Of a DNA stretch of 64,000 nt, positions 62,825 through 64,000 are shown in pieces. Location of the stretch: the NCBI GenBank assembly GCA_025464975.1, contig JAODMT010000004.1, forward strand, positions 248,001 through 312,000, in the 5' to 3' direction. The notes beneath the pieces were generated by a model, which was given only the letters and a program-made list of their open reading frames with translations, searched no databases and was not told the origin of the DNA. The DNA comes from Microbacteriaceae bacterium. GTDB lineage: Bacteria > Actinomycetota > Actinomycetes > Actinomycetales > Microbacteriaceae. Position numbers and translations under genes: made by a program. Each line of letters starts with the position of its first letter. The first letter of the stretch is position 1.

Positions 62825-62956
62825 GGAAGTTCACCTCCCGTTCAAGGGTACGACTGCGCGGGCCGGAGGGACAGAGTTCGCTCTCGCGTTCTCGGAAAGC
62901 TCGGCTTTTTCGAATCCGGTGGCAATTTTCCGGACTAGCGTGTCAAGTCACGCAAG

Positions 62957-63029
62957 TGCCCCTGGTAGGAATCGAACCTACGACAAGCGGATTAGAAGGC
63001 CGCTGCTCTATCCACTGAGCTACAGAGGC
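62957..63029 (-). tRNA. tRNA-Arg (TCT anticodon)
   Basis: The minus strand folds with acceptor GCCTCTG paired with CAGGGGC, D arm GCTCAGTGGATAGAGC, anticodon loop CTTCTAA (anticodon TCT) and T arm GTAGGTTCGATTCCTAC. The anticodon stem reads GCGGC and TCCGC, so pair 31-39 is C-U, not a Watson-Crick pair. Discriminator A is present and CCA is not encoded. Confidence 0.95.
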
Positions 63030-63145
63030 AAGACCATCAGTCTACTGAGGCCAACCGATGGGCTGCCGCGCGTGGACACGCGCCAGGTCGTGCGCCGACC
63101 AACCCGAGCGGGGGCCTGTTCGGGTGGCCCAACGCGGACCAGCTC

Positions 63146-64000
63146 CTAGTCGCGCCAGCCCTCGTGTTCGTGCTGGTTCTGGTGCTGGTGATTGTCGTCG
63201 TGGTGCTTCTGCTGCGTGTCGTCGTTATCGTCGTTCGAATCCGAGTGGTGACCCTCGCCATGCTGGTGATCGCCGTCCAGCTCGCCCGACTGTTCGCCGT
63301 GCTCTGTGGCAGCTGACGCCTCGACCTCGACGGCCTTGGACTCGGGCTTCGAGAAGGTGGGTGGAGAAGGGATGTCCCGTGGCGAGTCATCTTTCGGCTC
63401 ATCCAAGGCCGTGAGGGATGCCGTTTGGGCGGGCGCGGAACTGATGGTGGGCTCGACCGGCGACGAGGCGACGGGCCGGGATCCGCCCCACTGGCTCGAA
63501 GTTGGTTCGTGAGCCATGGCCGCGGCTTCGGACCCGCGGGTCGGCGCGAGCACGGGCGCGGAGGCGACCGGAGAGGTAGCGGAGGCGGGCGAGGTGACGG
63601 CGGTGGCGGCCGGTGCTGCCACGGCGGTCGCGGTCGGCGTCGCGGGGCGAACGATGGGGGCTGCCGGTGGCCGGGAGAGGGTGGGCGCGGCGACGGTCTT
63701 GATCGGCCCCGTTGTGGTCACCTGCTGGGCGGCCCAGGCCTGCTGTTGCTGCACGAGCTCCTGTTCGCTCAACGACGAATCGTACGCCCAGGAGTCGAGG
63801 TCGTTCTTGAACAGTTTCTTGGCTCGAGTCGGCCGGGCCTGCCAGGCGATCAATCGATCGCGGAAGACGAGAAGCGACTGCTCGGCCTGGAAGCTGAAGG
63901 AGACCGCGTTGCGTTTCATGCTCGCGATTTCGTGGGCGGCCCAGTCCGCGGCGAGCGAGGTGCCGGCGACCGGAAGGAGGCGAAGTCGAATCTCTGAATC
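63146..64000 (-). CDS. Protein with His/Asp/Gln-rich C-terminus, 5' end outside window
   Basis: The frame is open from the window edge at 64000 to a stop at 63146, 284 residues, and its N-terminus lies beyond. At the edge it reads RLRLLPVAGTSLAADWAAHE, then MKRNAVSFSFQAEQSLLVFR, AWQARPTRAKKLFKNDLDSW and a Pro/Ala/Thr-rich linker (about residues 100-200). The last 60 residues are rich in His, Asp, Asn and Gln. I recognise no family. An internal Met at 63919 is not the start. The tail resembles metal-binding or disordered regions. Confidence 0.7.
   Translation of the reverse strand, partial: DSEIRLRLLPVAGTSLAADWAAHEIASMKRNAVSFSFQAEQSLLVFRDRLIAWQARPTRAKKLFKNDLDSWAYDSSLSEQELVQQQQAWAAQQVTTTGPIKTVAAPTLSRPPAAPIVRPATPTATAVAAPAATAVTSPASATSPVASAPVLAPTRGSEAAAMAHEPTSSQWGGSRPVASSPVEPTISSAPAQTASLTALDEPKDDSPRDIPSPPTFSKPESKAVEVEASAATEHGEQSGELDGDHQHGEGHHSDSNDDNDDTQQKHHDDNHQHQNQHEHEGWRD

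Overview
The window is high-GC bacterial DNA with dense genes, GTG/TTG starts and frequent 4-base ATGA overlaps. Gene content points to an actinobacterium, most likely the family Microbacteriaceae: CarD, a CsbD-like stress protein, three F420-type oxidoreductases, a mycothiol-type DinB-fold enzyme, Holin-X and DUF3618 proteins, DUF3097, DUF2017 and an SCO4848-like membrane protein. It looks chromosomal. I see no transposase, integrase, phage module, rRNA or CRISPR array. This placement is inference from gene families, not from a database search.

Layout, 1-23 kb: the 3' end of gatB, an orphan PHP protein, an aldo/keto reductase, a secreted M23 protein, a 5'-truncated CBS gene beside a tandem repeat, a membrane glycosyltransferase-like gene that may be frameshifted, a PLP decarboxylase, redox enzymes and nnrE. 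An envelope-stress operon (DUF3618, Holin-X, long helical protein) follows. Next come an ECF42-like sigma factor with its DGPF (YCII) partner, an internally deleted aldo/keto reductase coupled to a patatin-like lipase, CsbD, an efflux MFS, GerW, a sugar porter and carD.

Layout, 23-45 kb: mostly single genes for small-molecule metabolism and stress: an SDR, a MmyB-like regulator, a metallophosphoesterase, an EF-G-binding FBP protein, HAD and YbaK enzymes, an F420 LLM enzyme, a fused methyltransferase, glyoxalase-fold proteins, TetR, MFS, DUF3097, Dps, PspC, a CDF metal exporter, YceI, an intact M23 peptidase and a DUF2236 (MpaB-like) oxygenase.

Layout, 45-64 kb: dinB, then a glgX-treY-treZ operon that converts glycogen to trehalose. 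A TPP riboswitch precedes a ykoEDC ECF transporter for a thiamine precursor; a P-loop kinase and a rhodanese follow. A clpS-DUF2017-zincin operon lies downstream of tRNA-His and orn. tRNA-Arg and an unidentified protein with a His/Asp-rich tail close the window.

The least explained items are a 77-bp palindromic element present twice (2088 and 45075) whose arms differ by a compensatory base pair, an aldo/keto reductase shortened by several in-frame deletions, a five-unit 16-bp array upstream of the efflux MFS, and a perfect 14-bp inverted repeat containing a ribosome-binding site after carD.
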